A DNA stretch of 64,000 bases, from NCBI GenBank assembly GCA_030710605.1, contig CP092886.1, positions 158,766,000-158,829,999 on the forward strand, in the 5' to 3' direction. The stretch is from Cordylochernes scorpioides (Eukaryota > Arthropoda > Arachnida > Pseudoscorpiones > Chernetidae). The translations under genes and the position numbers were made by a program. Shown here one piece after another: positions 34,483 to 46,327 of this stretch. The notes under the pieces were generated by a model. It did not search any database, had not been told where the DNA came from, and saw only the letters and a program-made list of their open reading frames with translations. Position 1 is the stretch's first letter; every line of letters begins with the position of its first letter.

Positions 34483-34763
34483 TAATAATGTGGGGAGAGA
34501 AATAATCACAATACAAGTTGGAAGAGAAACCCAGGCAACCAGAGAGAGAGGGGGAGAGACGGGCCCGGCAACAGCCGGGCGGCCGTTCGTGTCGTACACA
34601 ATCCCCAACTATCTTAAAAGTCCCAAAGTGTTGACGGACGGGCCCCATTTGCCGCCCCTTGGAATGTCGCTGCTGTCTCAAGTGACCGGACTTTACATCC
34701 CGTCTCTCTCTGGGCTGGCTCTAGGATTGCTTTATTATTCCTGGAAGAGTATATATTATGACA
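34483..34763. repeat. Left LTR, remaining 281 bases
   Basis: It matches the right LTR from TAATAATGTGGGG through the GC-rich CGGGCCCGGCAACAGCC hairpin to the final TTATGACA. With 33050-33061 it makes a 293-base LTR. Confidence 0.85.
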
Positions 34764-37056
34764 TATGGCCCCCGTTGAAGAAGGCTGAACATGGTTTGAG
34801 TATACTTAAAGCTGTAGAAGCCAGAAATAAAGAAAATAATTTTACAGTTGAAATTAATTAAGGTTATGGTGACATAGTTTTATGTAGATAAAATATTGTA
34901 AAGTACACAAGTAAATATTATTTACAATCAGTTTTACAGCACCGAAGAGTTTGATATTTAAGGAATTTTTTTATAATATCAAAGTTATAAAAGGCTATAT
35001 ACAATAACATCTAATGTATTATAAGGAAAATGATATTGAGGAGTGTGAACAACGAGAAGGGGAGTCACATACACATAGTGAAATTCTGAAGGTCATTAAG
35101 ACTGGGGAACTCTACACTTTAAGATATTTTTCAGGACATGGCAAGGGGAAACTTGGCATGGCTTTCTATGCTATAGGTGTAGAGTACGAGAATTGAGGTT
35201 GAGGTTGGAAATTGTGTGAGCTCAGGACTGAGGTAAATATAGAACTACATACAATGTTAGAATTTTGGCGAACAGAGCGAGGGGAAACTTGCTTTGGGCC
35301 ATTCTACCTTATCTATGCAGTTACTTGTGTAGTGAGTCCGAGGGGAAAAGTCCCGTGTGTAGGTGAAGAATGGACTTATATTTAATTTGAGAAGATAAAA
35401 TAGTTCGAGATGCAAAGGTAGAATATAGGCGAACAGAGCGAGGGGAAACTTGCTTTGGGCCTTTCCACCTTAATTATTTCGATACTAAGGCACTCTAGTA
35501 GTTTTAACTAATTGAAGGAAAGTCTGCGCGCACAGTGCCAAAAATTTAGAGACGAGGAAGGTGTTGTCCTTCACAATTGACAAGCTTCTTGTACACGAGG
35601 TGTTTGACCCGTCGTGGGAGCTTGTGCGAGGCGATGATTTCGCGACGGGTTGAACGTAAAACCCATGTCTGCGCGAAATAATGACGGACCGGACAAAATC
35701 AGCGACGATGTTTAACATACCTCCGTGGGAAATATCGGACGTAGGTTATTTCGTGCTGGTATGGACAAAGGACAAACATAGATTTGAAGACAGGGCCCGT
35801 GTGGCGAACGTGTGGCGCGAGGAGAAGGAGCGAACTGTGCCGCTCGGTGCAGATTGTTCAAGTGCGAACAAAAAGGAGTTGATAAACATTTAACAGTTAG
35901 TCAATCTGCATCCTGTGACGAACACTCCAGTGGCTAGATGGTGTGGGTCGGTGAATATGCTAGAGAGAAACTCTACAAAATATATTATCGTGAATAAAGA
36001 GTGAAGTTCAGAATTTTGAAATGGCAATATAGTAGTTAGATAATTGATTAATCAATAATTCTATAGAAGGTCATGGGCTGATAGAAGGTTGACAAAGTTG
36101 TAAGGATGAGTGGGACATTCAGGGGAAGATTGATAAGGGTTACTAAGGGTTGGTTGTAAGCAAGGCTCACGTGGTTGTTGGAATTCTCCGATGCCTAAGC
36201 TAACAGAGTGAATTATGGGTCGGTTAGGGAAAGAAATTATTTTTCGTGAGCCGTACTTACAATTAGAAGAAGTCATATACAAAGTGGTACAAATGGTTAG
36301 GTAGTGGAAAACTATTTTTATAGATAACTTGATTATGAAAATATATTGTTAATCTTAAAAATCGTAAAGTATGAATAGGTACAAGTCCATTTTTTAAGGG
36401 GTGACTTTAAAATAGGCATTATTTCATTAAAATGTCTATTATTAATTCGATTGGTAAGGTAAAATTTAATGGGTTACAAATATCTATATAAATAGTATGG
36501 ATAATAAAATCATTGTTAATAGGCGTGGAGAGAATAAATGGAACTAAACTAATTATAGAAAATATTGGCATCAGAGTTTACAAGGAATGACTTCTTTGAA
36601 GAATGAATGGTAGAGGTAAAACAATTGCACTTACAGGTTATGTAGGTTTAGAGCGCAGGTAAGTTCATTGAGCTTTGGGAGGGTTCTGTCTGCAGATACT
36701 GTAAGTGCCAGTGTTGTCCGACACAGTAGTGGCAGGAATATGGCGGAGTCCATGGTGGTGGAAGGTGTCCTGCTCTGGCGCGGCGATAGTTCTTGGACAG
36801 ATATAGTGCTGGGAGAAGTGTGCGGCAGGTTCATCTCCGTCGTAGGTGATCACTTCTTCCGGATCATGGTTCAAGAGTTGGCCGAGGCAGAGGGTGAGAG
36901 CTCGAAGAGAAGTGGCTACAGTTGAGTTGGTTGTAAATTATTGTGGAACTTGGCTGTGGGTTTGTCCGATCACCATGGCTTTGCTTCTTTTTGCTTCATA
37001 TTCCAGTAGATATGGGAATTTGTTTCCCGGCCAGGTCTTATCCTGTCGACTTTTAA
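34764..37056. other. Interior of the LTR element, no gag-pol
   Basis: Short frames only (up to about 85 residues) and no zinc knuckle, protease or polymerase motif, so the element would depend on another for mobilisation, like LARD-type elements. Two direct 34-bp repeats starting GGCGAACAGAGCGAGGGG lie at 35267-35300 and 35428-35461. A GC-richer stretch at 36660-36910 may be a degraded coding part. Confidence 0.55.
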
Positions 37057-37349
37057 TGTGGTAAAATATAATAATGTGGGGAGAGAAATAATCACACCAC
37101 AAGTTGGAAGAGAAACCCAGGCAACCAGAGAGAGAGGGGGAGAGACGGGCCCGGCAACAGCCGGGTGGCCGTTCGTGTCGCACACAATCCCTAACTATCT
37201 TAAAAGTCGCAAAGTGCTGACGGACGGGCCCCATTTGCCGCCCCTTGGAATGTCGCTGCTGTCTCAAGTGACCGGACTTTACATCCCGTCTCTCTCTGGG
37301 CTGGCTCTAGGTTTGCTTTATTATTCCTGGAAGAGTATATATTATGACA
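37057..37349. repeat. Right LTR, uninterrupted, 293 bp
   Basis: Starts TGTGGTAAAATATAATAATG and ends ATTATGACA. It contains GGGCCCGGCAACAGCCGGG, a GC-rich hairpin, and on the minus strand AATAAA near the TGT end. Confidence 0.85.
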
Positions 37350-38577
37350 TATATATAAGAAAAATTGTATTATTGATGCTAATGTGTGTTTATTAAAAAA
37401 AAACGAGCTGAAAACATTTTGAAGAGAAAAATGTGCGTATACCACATATGTTCATGTTGATTTCTTCTGCTCATTTTATTCCTTCTACTCATTGTGTTTC
37501 TCTTACTCTTCCTTATTTTCTATATATATATATATTATATTTATATTAAAAAAGTTGAGTGAGTTTCTGCTTGATATTTGATCATGTTGAGGATTATTGT
37601 AATGGTGGTGCAGTCGTGGTTAAAATCTTGTAAGTAAAATAATAAAAATAGTCTTGATCAGATATTGTTTTAATTGTGAACCCATGGGATATATATAAAA
37701 CAATTTGATAAAAGTAATGCCTGTCTTAAGGCATATAAATAAATAAAACAAAAGATTATTTACATAATTACAAAACTTTGGGTCGGCCAGCGGGGAAGAA
37801 CAACAATCAGTTTATATAGTAGAAGCGTGACCTCTGGCGGTCGATTAAAACAGAGTATTTATATCTATGAAATTATAACTTTAAATAAAATAACATTTTA
37901 ACATATAACATTTTTAAATAAAATATTTCAATATAACATATATATATATATATGGGATATAGTCCCTTGATCAAAATATTCTAAGACGAAACCTTATTTC
38001 CTGGAAACATCGATCCAGGGCTGTTACTGAACGTCAGCTATAGAGAAAGTCATCCAGCTGCTTTGAAAATTTTATAAATTATAAGAGATTCACAGAACAA
38101 TTTTAATCCTAGAACCTTAGCTAATTAGTCCAAGGTGTGGAGCTCAATTTGGTCAAACCCTAAGAGGGCTCACCACTGATGAGCCAAGCTCTCCAAACTA
38201 ACTCGTTGACCAAGTCTTATAGATGGGAGTTTTCACTGATAAAAGAAATATAAGCGCCGAGGTATTGTTTAAAAAAACTTGATTTAAAATAAATTTTAAA
38301 ATTTATTCATGTAACCAAGGGGGGAATAGAGATAAATAGATGTAACCATTCTAACAATAGTTTCAGAAGTTTCATCGCCTTCGGCGAATATGCAAAAATC
38401 TTATAAGAGGTCTTTGTTCTTGAACGCGGCGGACCAACAATATAGTTTTATATTGTCTTTATTTATTGAATGGTGGCAAGAATTGAACTTGGCGGTGATA
38501 ATGTGTTGAAAATACCAGTTTAGTATGTTAACATTATTAATCTATTTTCACATAAATTAGGAAATTCTAAGCATTTA
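37350..38577. other. Spacer with a short recurring motif
   Basis: ACCACTGATGAGCCAAGC at about 38171-38188 recurs inverted at 39490-39507 (GCTTGGCTCATCAGTGGT), marking an unclassified dispersed repeat. No gene is recognised. Confidence 0.35.
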
Positions 38578-38825
38578 GTAATACAGCATGGAATGATCGT
38601 GCAACTAAAAGTTGATGATGGCTTGTGCCATCTGTGGGAATAAATATAAACTAATTGTTGGCTTTTAATTATTCCACAATTGGCCAAATATGGTTTCATG
38701 ATTAATAAAAAAAACCTACCTCGTACGCGCTTCAAGATGTTGGCCTTCATCAGCGTGGTTATAACAACAGATGGCCCAATAGATCAGCAACTTTTAGTTT
38801 CACGATCAGGTGCTGTCTTTCCCTT
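38578..38825. mobile_element. Foldback repeat with an internal hammerhead ribozyme relic
   Basis: Left arm words GATCGTGCAACTAAAAGTTG and GTGCCATCTG are mirrored at right by CAGATGGCCC and AGCAACTTTTAGTTTCACGATC. Between the arms lies a TTATTCC/GGAATAA-rich segment and a minus-strand hammerhead-like motif at 38719-38760. The left arm matches 48790-48845 and 52540-52600. Confidence 0.7.
38719..38760 (-). ncRNA. Decayed hammerhead ribozyme motif, family 1
   Basis: Minus strand: ACCACG, then an intact CUGAUGA (38747-38753), a weakened stem II around GGCCAACATC, then GAAG where GAAA is required, then CGCGUA and CGAGGU. Stem I (CCACG facing CGAGG) pairs except for one position. The GAAA to GAAG change should abolish activity. 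Confidence 0.55.
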
Positions 38826-39404
38826 TAATTTATTAACCTGATCCCAGTACAATTTTACTTCACATTGCTATTTATTCTCATTGAAATTTTTTAAAAACCG
38901 TCTGGCCTCCCAATGAGATTGAGTCAACATGGCAACTGAACAAGAGCTGTAATTTACGTGGGTGGATTCCATCACGGGAGTTTGAAGTCGCCAATTAATC
39001 CCGAAACTTGGAATGTAAATTTCGCTAAGCGATCCATCGCAATTTTAAAAAGAGGATTAGGTGATAGCACATCGAGGCGTGGAAACATATTGGTGTTGCG
39101 CGTAGAAAGAAATAATTTATTGCGTTCTTCTTTACGTGAGTTTAGGAAATATTGTGGTGGCCACAATTAGGATTCTCTCTCTCTTACAATCCTTTAGGGA
39201 TTAATTTTATAATTGGAAGATAATCGCGGATAAGCTAAAATTCGAGTTGAAATGTTACTCGTAATCCGGATTTAGGTGTGGATTATTCAACAAAAAGGAA
39301 TTGCTCATACTATTGTAATCCATGCAAATATATAATGATAAAAATGAACAAATAAACTAATTATACTATTATGATGCATGAGCGCGCCATCTGCTATGGA
39401 AATT
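38826..39404. other. Spacer
   Basis: Overlapping short frames at 38958-39170 on both strands have no splice context and no recognised motif. Confidence 0.3.
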
Positions 39405-39475
39405 CTAAACTATTATAGACGCGTATGACTCTTTAAAAAATAAAATAATTTCTACTGCCCTTACTGGAATAGAAA
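39405..39475. repeat. Outer inverted repeat, left arm
   Basis: Complementary to 40641-40712: AATTCTAAACTATTATAGACG faces the right-arm TTTATAATAGTTTCGAATT, and TTTCTACTGCCCTTACT faces AGTAAGGGCAGTAGAAA. The two arms enclose about 1.2 kb of nested elements and the tRNA gene. Confidence 0.7.
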
Positions 39476-39903
39476 AATCAATGGGAGGGCTTGGCTCATC
39501 AGTGGTGAACCCTCCCGGCGGTTTCGCCAGTTTAATCTACCATACCGCTTTTATATTGCATTTTTCCGATCTTCCTTTTATAGCGATACTGATGCTAGAC
39601 TCTTGGAATGGGTATTTTAGATGAACTATGGACATAAACTCTGAGGACAGCAGAATTATATATAATTATAAATATACTAGCCGAATGACCCGGCTTTGCC
39701 CGAGAAATCCCTTGGGTGCAATTTCCTTCATACTAAAAGTATATCAATAATAAATATTAGAAGTGCCATAGAATAGCAATACAGAAGTAACACATAAACT
39801 ACAGGAAAAAAGTTTGTGTGATGGCAAAAATTGTATTATATTAGTGTTTAGGTATTTGATTTAATTAATATAGTTGATATAATAATATATATTTATATTA
39901 TAT

Positions 39904-40292
39904 ACTAGCGGGTGTACCCGGCTCCGCCCGGGTTTTACTCGAGGGAAGTTGTTTTCTTGGCCGACTGTTTTACATATGGTGTTATCTTAAAATTGCTTGT
40001 TTTGAATATTTTTTTAGATTGAGATTATTAGCTAGTATGTAAAAAAATTAACTCTGTTGAAATTTAATTTTGTATTTTATATAAATAAAATTAACTCTGT
40101 TGATTTTTTTTTGTATTTAATCGATAACAGCGAAGTTACGCATGTTAATGTTAGGAAAAATATTTTGATGTTAAGCAAAACCTGCTCCATCTCGTTTTAC
40201 ATAAATGTTGAAAATTTGGTCGAAATTGATGCATTGTAACGAAAGTTTTTAGCGAACACCACTTATGAAATTTCCATTTTATTAATATAGAT
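39904..40292 (+). mobile_element. GC-hairpin-headed repeat, nested copy
   Basis: Head ACTAGCGGGTGTACCCGGC, tail TTCCATTTTATTAATATAGAT. It matches the inverse of 30185-30690 with a deletion in its left half. The shared words TTAACTCTGTTGA and AACGAAAGTTTTTAGCGAAC support the pairing. Confidence 0.65.
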
Positions 40293-40302
40293 AATATAAA
40301 TG

Positions 40303-40317
40303 AGTTTAAAAAAAAAA
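40303..40317 (-). terminator. Pol III terminator of tRNA-Gly
   Basis: An A run on the plus strand ending at 40317 gives ten consecutive T immediately after the tRNA 3' end on the minus strand; four or more suffice for Pol III termination. Confidence 0.85.
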
Positions 40318-40388
40318 TGCATCGGCCGGGAATCGAACCCGGGCCGCCCGCGTGGCAGGCGAGCATTCTACCACTGAACCACCGATGC
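40318..40388 (-). tRNA. tRNA-Gly (anticodon GCC)
   Basis: On the minus strand, 71 bases including the discriminator A. The acceptor arm GCATCGG pairs with CCGATGC, the A box is TGGTTCAGTGGTAGAA, the anticodon loop sits within CTCGCCTGCCACGCGGG (anticodon GCC), and the B box GGTTCGATTCC is perfect. A run of ten T follows directly on the minus strand, a strong Pol III terminator. All stems close and no intron is needed, so the gene looks functional. It lies inside a stack of nested repeats, between a headed repeat on one side and the tail of an older copy on the other. Confidence 0.96.
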
Positions 40389-40640
40389 TTAAAAAAATTG
40401 GACATATTTAGGTATTCATTCCATTCCGGATTAGTCCGCGTAAAAAAAGTTCTTCAAATGAAAAAAATAAATAGCCAAAAATACTAATCAAAATGCAGCC
40501 GAAAATTTTCCTCAGGTTAATAAAAAGCGACATGCAAAATTTGGTACCAATTGGTTCAGTAGTTTTTGAGTTTATCGCGAAACAGACAGACAGAAATTGA
40601 CTTTTATATATATATAGATAGATAGATATTAATATATTGA

Positions 40641-40712
40641 AGTAAGGGCAGTAGAAATTGTATTATTTTAAAAAGAATAATACGCGTTTATAATAGTTTC
40701 GAATTTTCATAA
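40641..40712. repeat. Outer inverted repeat, right arm
   Basis: Complement of 39405-39475 (see that entry). It begins just after the ATAGATAGATAGAT tail of the enclosed element. Confidence 0.7.
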
Positions 40713-43700
40713 TTTTAACTATTAATGTAGGTGAAGTTCAAAAAGGGTGACACTACAAAAACCTTTGAATATCAGTTAAATTTCATCAAAGTTTATTCTG
40801 CTTGTTCATACTTCTCTAATTCATATATATTGAAAATTTGAGAGGATATTCGCGCATGTATAAATATAAATCTACAAAATATCCAACACCCAATTTCTGT
40901 TCAATTAGTGTTGAGAAGAATAGAGTGCCAAGAATGAATTTGGAAACAATTTGAAAATTTTGAAATTTTTAAATGAGGAGGGCAGGGTTGTGAACACTCC
41001 CTTTGAGAGACTGAAAAATTAAACTCCGATATTTCGATTTCCGATGAGAGTATCTTCAAACCGAGAGAAAATATCTTAGAGAAATAATATAATTGATTTG
41101 GAAAAGAAATATTTTTACTTTGTTTCTTCTCTCGTTGCTATTACTTGATCCTAAAAAGAGTGATTTTCTCAGGATTTAAAAGCCGGCCCATTATCTCGAA
41201 TTCTATACCTCTCTAGATAGGAATGCGCAACTAGCCTTGCATTAAATAAATAGAAGGCATTAGGGCGCCATCTATGATCGAAAAATGAAGTTATTTTAAC
41301 GATACTTTTTTAAAGCAATTTTCCAACTGCGGTGATTTTTCTCATTTACTCCGAAACAACTTGTTGTTGTTCCAGTCCACATAGTTCAGCCCATGTTAAT
41401 CTAGGTACTAAGGCTATCTATACTGTTAGTGCATATACACGTTCACACATATAGCACAGTTAGGTTCCAGAGCATCTTTTGCCTATTCGAACTGCCTAGG
41501 TAGTTGGACTTCTGAGTCTCCTTGTGATGAATAAAATGTTAATTTAGAATGTTGTGATAGGTAAAAATTATATAATAATTCTGGGTAATTTCATTTAAAA
41601 AAAGCGTAGATTTAATCTAAACTATTTCGAACTGGCTGCGCACGTAGCAAATTGTGGCTGAACAAGATGAAAGAGCTAAAATAGTAAATTCAGCCCTATT
41701 GTGACGAAATTATATATTTTTATAATTATTATTTATTTTTATATATTTTTATAAATTAAATAAATAATTCACAGGTTGATAGGAGAAATCATTTGTCATT
41801 CTAAAGGTTCCACAGCCCTCCATTGCTCCCGTGCTGTAACCTGCTGACCCGTCAATAATTTCTTATTCAAATAACCGACAACTGGCGGCCGCGGCAGATA
41901 ATTTCTTTGGAAACGAAAAACAGTTGAAGAAATTGAACAAAAGAATAAATAACGAATAGATAACAAAGCACAAGTAGGTTCTCTTATTGTCCAACACCTA
42001 CCTATAAACTCATCAATATTCTTTAGCGAAGATTCTCATAGCTCGGTAAAGCGTGCTATTCCGTGGCATTGGATGGAACCTAATTTAAACTTTTATCTAG
42101 GCGGAAAACTTCCCCAAAGGTATGAGAACGACAATTATACCTGAGGTTATTTTACTTCCCAAATAGAAAACGTATTCTAAAAAAAATTGAAACACACATG
42201 CTCAGAATAAGCTAAAAGCACAATTGAAAGGTGAGAGCACCGAATTCTTCATCTCACATGTTCACCTCTTCTGTGAAGTACGCTCCAGGAATATGGGTTA
42301 CCTCTAGAGAGAAGGTCTTCGGCAAAGAGATTGATTTCCAAAAGAAGGAAACTGATGAAATTTTCATCTAAAAAAAGAAAAGATCGGATAATTTTTATCT
42401 ACCAGGCCCTTCTACCACACAAGAGCAAATATATCTTAGTCTTGTAACAACTTCAACCACACATTATGTAATACGTCGGTACTTTTAACCAGAAATAGAC
42501 AAGTATAAAAGAAGAAGTATATAAGAGCATACAAGAAGTAAAATATTTAACAAGAAGTTGTCAAGAAATATACCAAAAATAAAGGTAACGCAGGGAATAC
42601 ACCATGTTGTATAATTTCAAATGTAGCCCATAAATAACGTAGAACGCGTTGGTGGGATCCTCTATGTCAGAGAGCGAAGCTCCTCGCGAGGCGCGAAATA
42701 CTTATAATAAAGTGAATTTAAAATATAAACGTATTGAGATTATGATTTATGATAATGAGAGATTAAATTTTAATATTATGAGTTTGACATTTAAATATCG
42801 AGTCGCAAGAATTTTGATTTTACTCGCCCTGAAAAATATTTTACGCCAAGACAACGGGCAAACAGAATTTCTTACACGGCCGGTAAGTACTTAGGTGAGG
42901 AAAGTGGATAAGCATTTCAAAACATAAATTTAAGTAACAAAATAACATAAAACCGAAATTTGATAGTTAAAGATATTTCTATAAAATAAAGAATAGATAT
43001 TCACAAGTCTTATAATACATATAATTATTTATTTTTCGTAATATATTGTGGGAATATAGTATCAATTAGTTAATTTGATATAGCATAAATAATTTATTCA
43101 AAATAATTAATTAAAGCCCGTCCAATACAATGATTGAGGATAATTACCAAGCGCCAACTCTAAAATTATTTCGACCAAGCATGACCCAGATAAATAAAAT
43201 ATGAAAACCCATGGATTTGGACAATGACTGGATTTAACGGCGACTCGAAATTGCCGGGAAATCCTCGCATCCTCGTGAAATATAGTTTTTAAAATTGTTA
43301 TGCCCGGCTTTACACATCAAGACTTAGCCTTATTGATGGCAACCGGATGCAGCTCTACAATTTATATAAATAGAGATTGAAAGCTTCGTTCCCGATATTA
43401 AATTTTAGTTTTTCAACCAATAATTCTTTAGAATTGTGCTCTAAATATTTATTAGATGAGAGTTTTTGTGCTGGTTTCTCCGTGATGAAATATGGATCGC
43501 ATATTCACACGCCAAGCTAAGTAGGGGACTCCTCGCCTAAGGTAATAAAGAAAGATGCGATTAGAAAATAAAAGGAAATAGACCAGCTTCCAGGCCAATC
43601 ATCCGCAGGGAGTCTAACTCGGACAAAACATTTATATGTTTATTTTCTCACTATATATATATTTCAATCTTTCTAAACTACTTTAATCACATCATGTTCA

Positions 43701-44869
43701 TTTAAAAGATCAGCCATATCGGTTTAAACAATACAGGAAGGAGCCAATGGCACGTCAGATTATCCCAACATTTTAAGACGTAAAACATGTGAATGTAAAT
43801 AAATACTCCTGAAGAAGATCTTCGTCTCAGAATGTCACCCTGAACTTCCGATGTGAAAAATTCATACCCATCGCCCTATCTGGAGCGAATCCATTCCAAT
43901 TGCACATTTGAGAATTATATTAGTTCTGGGTTATATGAGCAATAGGTCTCATATCCTATTCAGATATGTAGACTCTATTTTTTTAAACTAATGGAACAGA
44001 TTTCGTGAATACGGTGAATAATTCGTGCCTAAATTATCACAATCTCTCTCTAATCAAAACCCAAAAAATAGCCTTAACAAAAATAGTCAACCCCTTAGAG
44101 ACCCTTGACATAAAACAATAATGAATACATTTAATTTCTGAGGTACTATAATTTCCATGTCAACATCACGAAACACATTTTACTTGAGAAAAATATATAA
44201 ATAGAATTTATTGTGAGCTAACACTATTTCAAATCTTTCTTGAAGGACAAGCCTTTTCACATAAATCGCGCCATATCAATGAGCGCAAGACTTGGAGTAA
44301 ATACTCCTATGAAAAATTCTTGGCAGGCGTAAACGACGAAAGCAGCCGTGCTATTTACTAGAAATCTAATTCTGGAAACATCTCTTCGAACTAGGCAAAC
44401 AATAAAAGTTTCACAAAAGGTTTTATGATCGGTGCTGCCACAATGGGAAGTTTCCGCTGAAGAAGATAAAGCTAAATGTCCAGATATTCAATCCGAGAAC
44501 TGTTTGGACTCATTATCCGACCACGAGGTCAATGATTTGTATTGAAGTAATTCAAGGCCAGTCTTGCTAAGTCCGAACAAAGCCATATTTCAACTGGCCA
44601 ATGACTGGCGTAAATTGGATACGACCAGCATTTAGTATCTTTGAAAATCATTTCATTTTTATCAATACTTAATAGATCCTTTTATGCATAGTACGCCAAA
44701 CACCAAGACATGGCGCTGATGAAGCTTTGTGTTTGTAACATATCGCCTTCAGTTGGCGCCACCAGCACTTACCGAGCTTCCCACCTATGTAAATAGAATA
44801 AACAGTGATAGGCTTACAGTGATGGGTTGTGACTCTGCAATGTCTTATCCTTACATGGATCTTTTAAAC
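40713..44869. other. Long intergenic stretch, nothing firmly recognised
   Basis: About 4 kb of AT-rich sequence. Small GC-richer islands occur at 41875-41900 (CTGGCGGCCGCGGC) and 42640-42690 (GCTCCTCGCGAGGCGCG). No splice-bounded frame, tRNA or element with clear ends was seen on either strand. Confidence 0.4.
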
Positions 44870-45142
44870 TACATTACGCTGCAATATAACATTGCAGTAC
44901 AATATTACATTGTATTATATTGTATTACATTACATTACAATATTACAGTGCATTAGATTACATTACAGTACAGTATATATTACAGAGCATTGCAATAAAT
45001 TACATTACAGTATATAACAGTACAATACATTACAGTATATTACATTGCAGTTACAATATCACAGTACAACACAGTATATTACATTGCAGTTACAATATCA
45101 CAGTACAACACAGTATATTACAATTACAGTACATCACAGTGC
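44870..45142. repeat. Tandem array of TACA/TTACA words
   Basis: Irregular repeats of ACATTACAGTA and CAATATTACA, with a clean 43-bp duplication at 45045-45130 (ACATTGCAGTTACAATATCA). The tyrosine/isoleucine-rich frames are artefacts. Confidence 0.85.
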
Positions 45143-46142
45143 TATTGCCTTGGTGGCCTTTAACTCTAGGAAACCGAATATAATTTTTTTTATGAAGCAC
45201 CAAAATTCTCCAAAAATGAAACCTACTGTTTATAAACAGTACTTTAAATATTTACTCGTTCTCACCTTTCTTCAAACAAACTTCGAACTGTGTATTATTA
45301 TCCACAAGAATACTTTCTTCACGGGGAATCAAAACTATCGAAAATAAAGTCCCAAAATAATTGTTGTGTGATCAATATCTCGCATATAAATCAAGAGAAT
45401 TATCATTTACAAAACAAGTCTTGAGTCATAAACTTAAATTACATTGCCAGAGGTGCTAAGACGGATAATTAAAAGCCTTTTAAATTGCTTCTCTCCCCCC
45501 AAGGCTATGAACGAGCCTACCACGGTTATCGTAGCATTTACTTTAATTGAAGAACTTTGAATCCCTCCTAATACTGGTTGTGTATGCGCCTAGTCGATCA
45601 TGCTCCACCATTGGTACATGGCCATAGTTTTCAAAACGATAATTTATTGAGGGTTTTGTGGGGGAAATAATGCAGTGGTTTCATGCTGATTTTCGCATCT
45701 ATAGGCCGTTGACCTAATAGTAGCTTCGTCCGCCTTTAGAATCCGTTTCTAAATTTAAAGGCAAACAGTGAAGGACAAACACTGCGTGTGTTCAAATACT
45801 GATGTGGCAAATTCAAAGTAATTGGAAGCGAATTTCAGTGCGACACCTAACGTGCATTGGCATTTTCCCCGAGCCCTTAACATTCAGAGTTCGAAGATAA
45901 ATAAACTGTCGTTTGATTTCTCTCTCTACCTCAGGAAAATACAAAGTTATAAATTTTCGGGATAATATTTATCGGTGTTATTCGTAAGAAAATATTTTAC
46001 TGAAAATTTGTATTGGTTTGAAAACATATCGCGCGTCATGCAGATATGGTGATAAGCTAAGTTAGAGAATTTCACGTGTTAAATTGGAACAGAAGCAACA
46101 TTTTCCATTTAAATCATAAAATAACAAAACGATACATTATTT
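45143..46142. other. Spacer, nothing recognised
   Basis: Mixed AT-rich sequence, with a less AT-rich part at 45480-45900 without motif or splice support. Confidence 0.35.
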
Positions 46143-46183
46143 ATATGAAAAATAGACACTTCGGCCAATTGGAGTTTTTTATT

Positions 46184-46226
46184 TTCTCAACATTTCGACA
46201 AAAATATTTTGTCTTCGTCAGGAGAA
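46184..46226 (-). ncRNA. Hammerhead ribozyme motif, family 2, core intact
   Basis: Minus strand: stem I strand UUCUC, core CUGACGA (position 7 may be any base in hammerheads), a hairpin GACAAAA/UUUUGUC with loop UAU, then GAAA, short stem III segment AUGU, U, and stem I strand GAGAA. All five stem I pairs form. One extra A sits between the core and stem II, a deviation from the consensus. Predicted cut between 46189 and 46188. Activity is untested. Confidence 0.5.
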
Positions 46227-46284
46227 CGCCCTTGCAACCTCAGAACAATTTTTAACATCTTGCCAAATGCTTTATTTTATTTAC

Positions 46285-46327
46285 TTCTCATGACGAAGAC
46301 AAAAGATTTTTGTCGAAACGTTGAGAA
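46285..46327 (+). ncRNA. Hammerhead-like motif, family 2, core mutated
   Basis: Mirror copy: UUCUC, then AUGACGA (the invariant C3 replaced by A), GACAAAA hairpin, GAAACGUU and GAGAA. Stem I and the GAAA are intact, but loss of C3 should disable it. Confidence 0.5.

Larger units (their letters stand above)
33050..37349. mobile_element. Non-autonomous LTR element split by a Tc1 insertion
   Basis: Two direct repeats of about 293 bp bound it, both starting TGT and ending ACA: the left at 33050-33061 plus 34483-34763, and the right at 37057-37349. By eye they differ at about nine positions, near 97% identity. The 2.3-kb interior has no gag, protease or reverse transcriptase motif. No clear target-site duplication is visible. 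Orientation is uncertain: a G-run next to the left LTR on the minus strand (CAACGGGGGCCATA) looks like a polypurine tract, and the minus LTR holds AATAAA, so minus is favoured. Confidence 0.75.
39674..40613 (+). mobile_element. GC-hairpin-headed repeat, outer copy with nested insertion
   Basis: The head ACTAGCCGAATGACCCGGC at 39675 belongs with the tail TCGCGAAACAGACAGACAG and TATATATATAGAT at 40581-40612. A second headed repeat (39904-40292) and the tRNA-Gly region sit inside, so the outer copy was interrupted. Confidence 0.55.

Noticed and set aside
34451-34861. 136-residue plus frame, similar to a 112-residue frame at 37058-37396
   Set aside because: The similarity arises because both run through the two LTR copies. 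The frames also exist on the minus strand and have no protein motif; the LTR explains them.
38171-38200. CTGATGAG followed by CCAAGCTCTCC as a hammerhead core
   Set aside because: No GAAA follows. The inverted copy at 39.49 kb also lacks it; it is just a dispersed repeat word.
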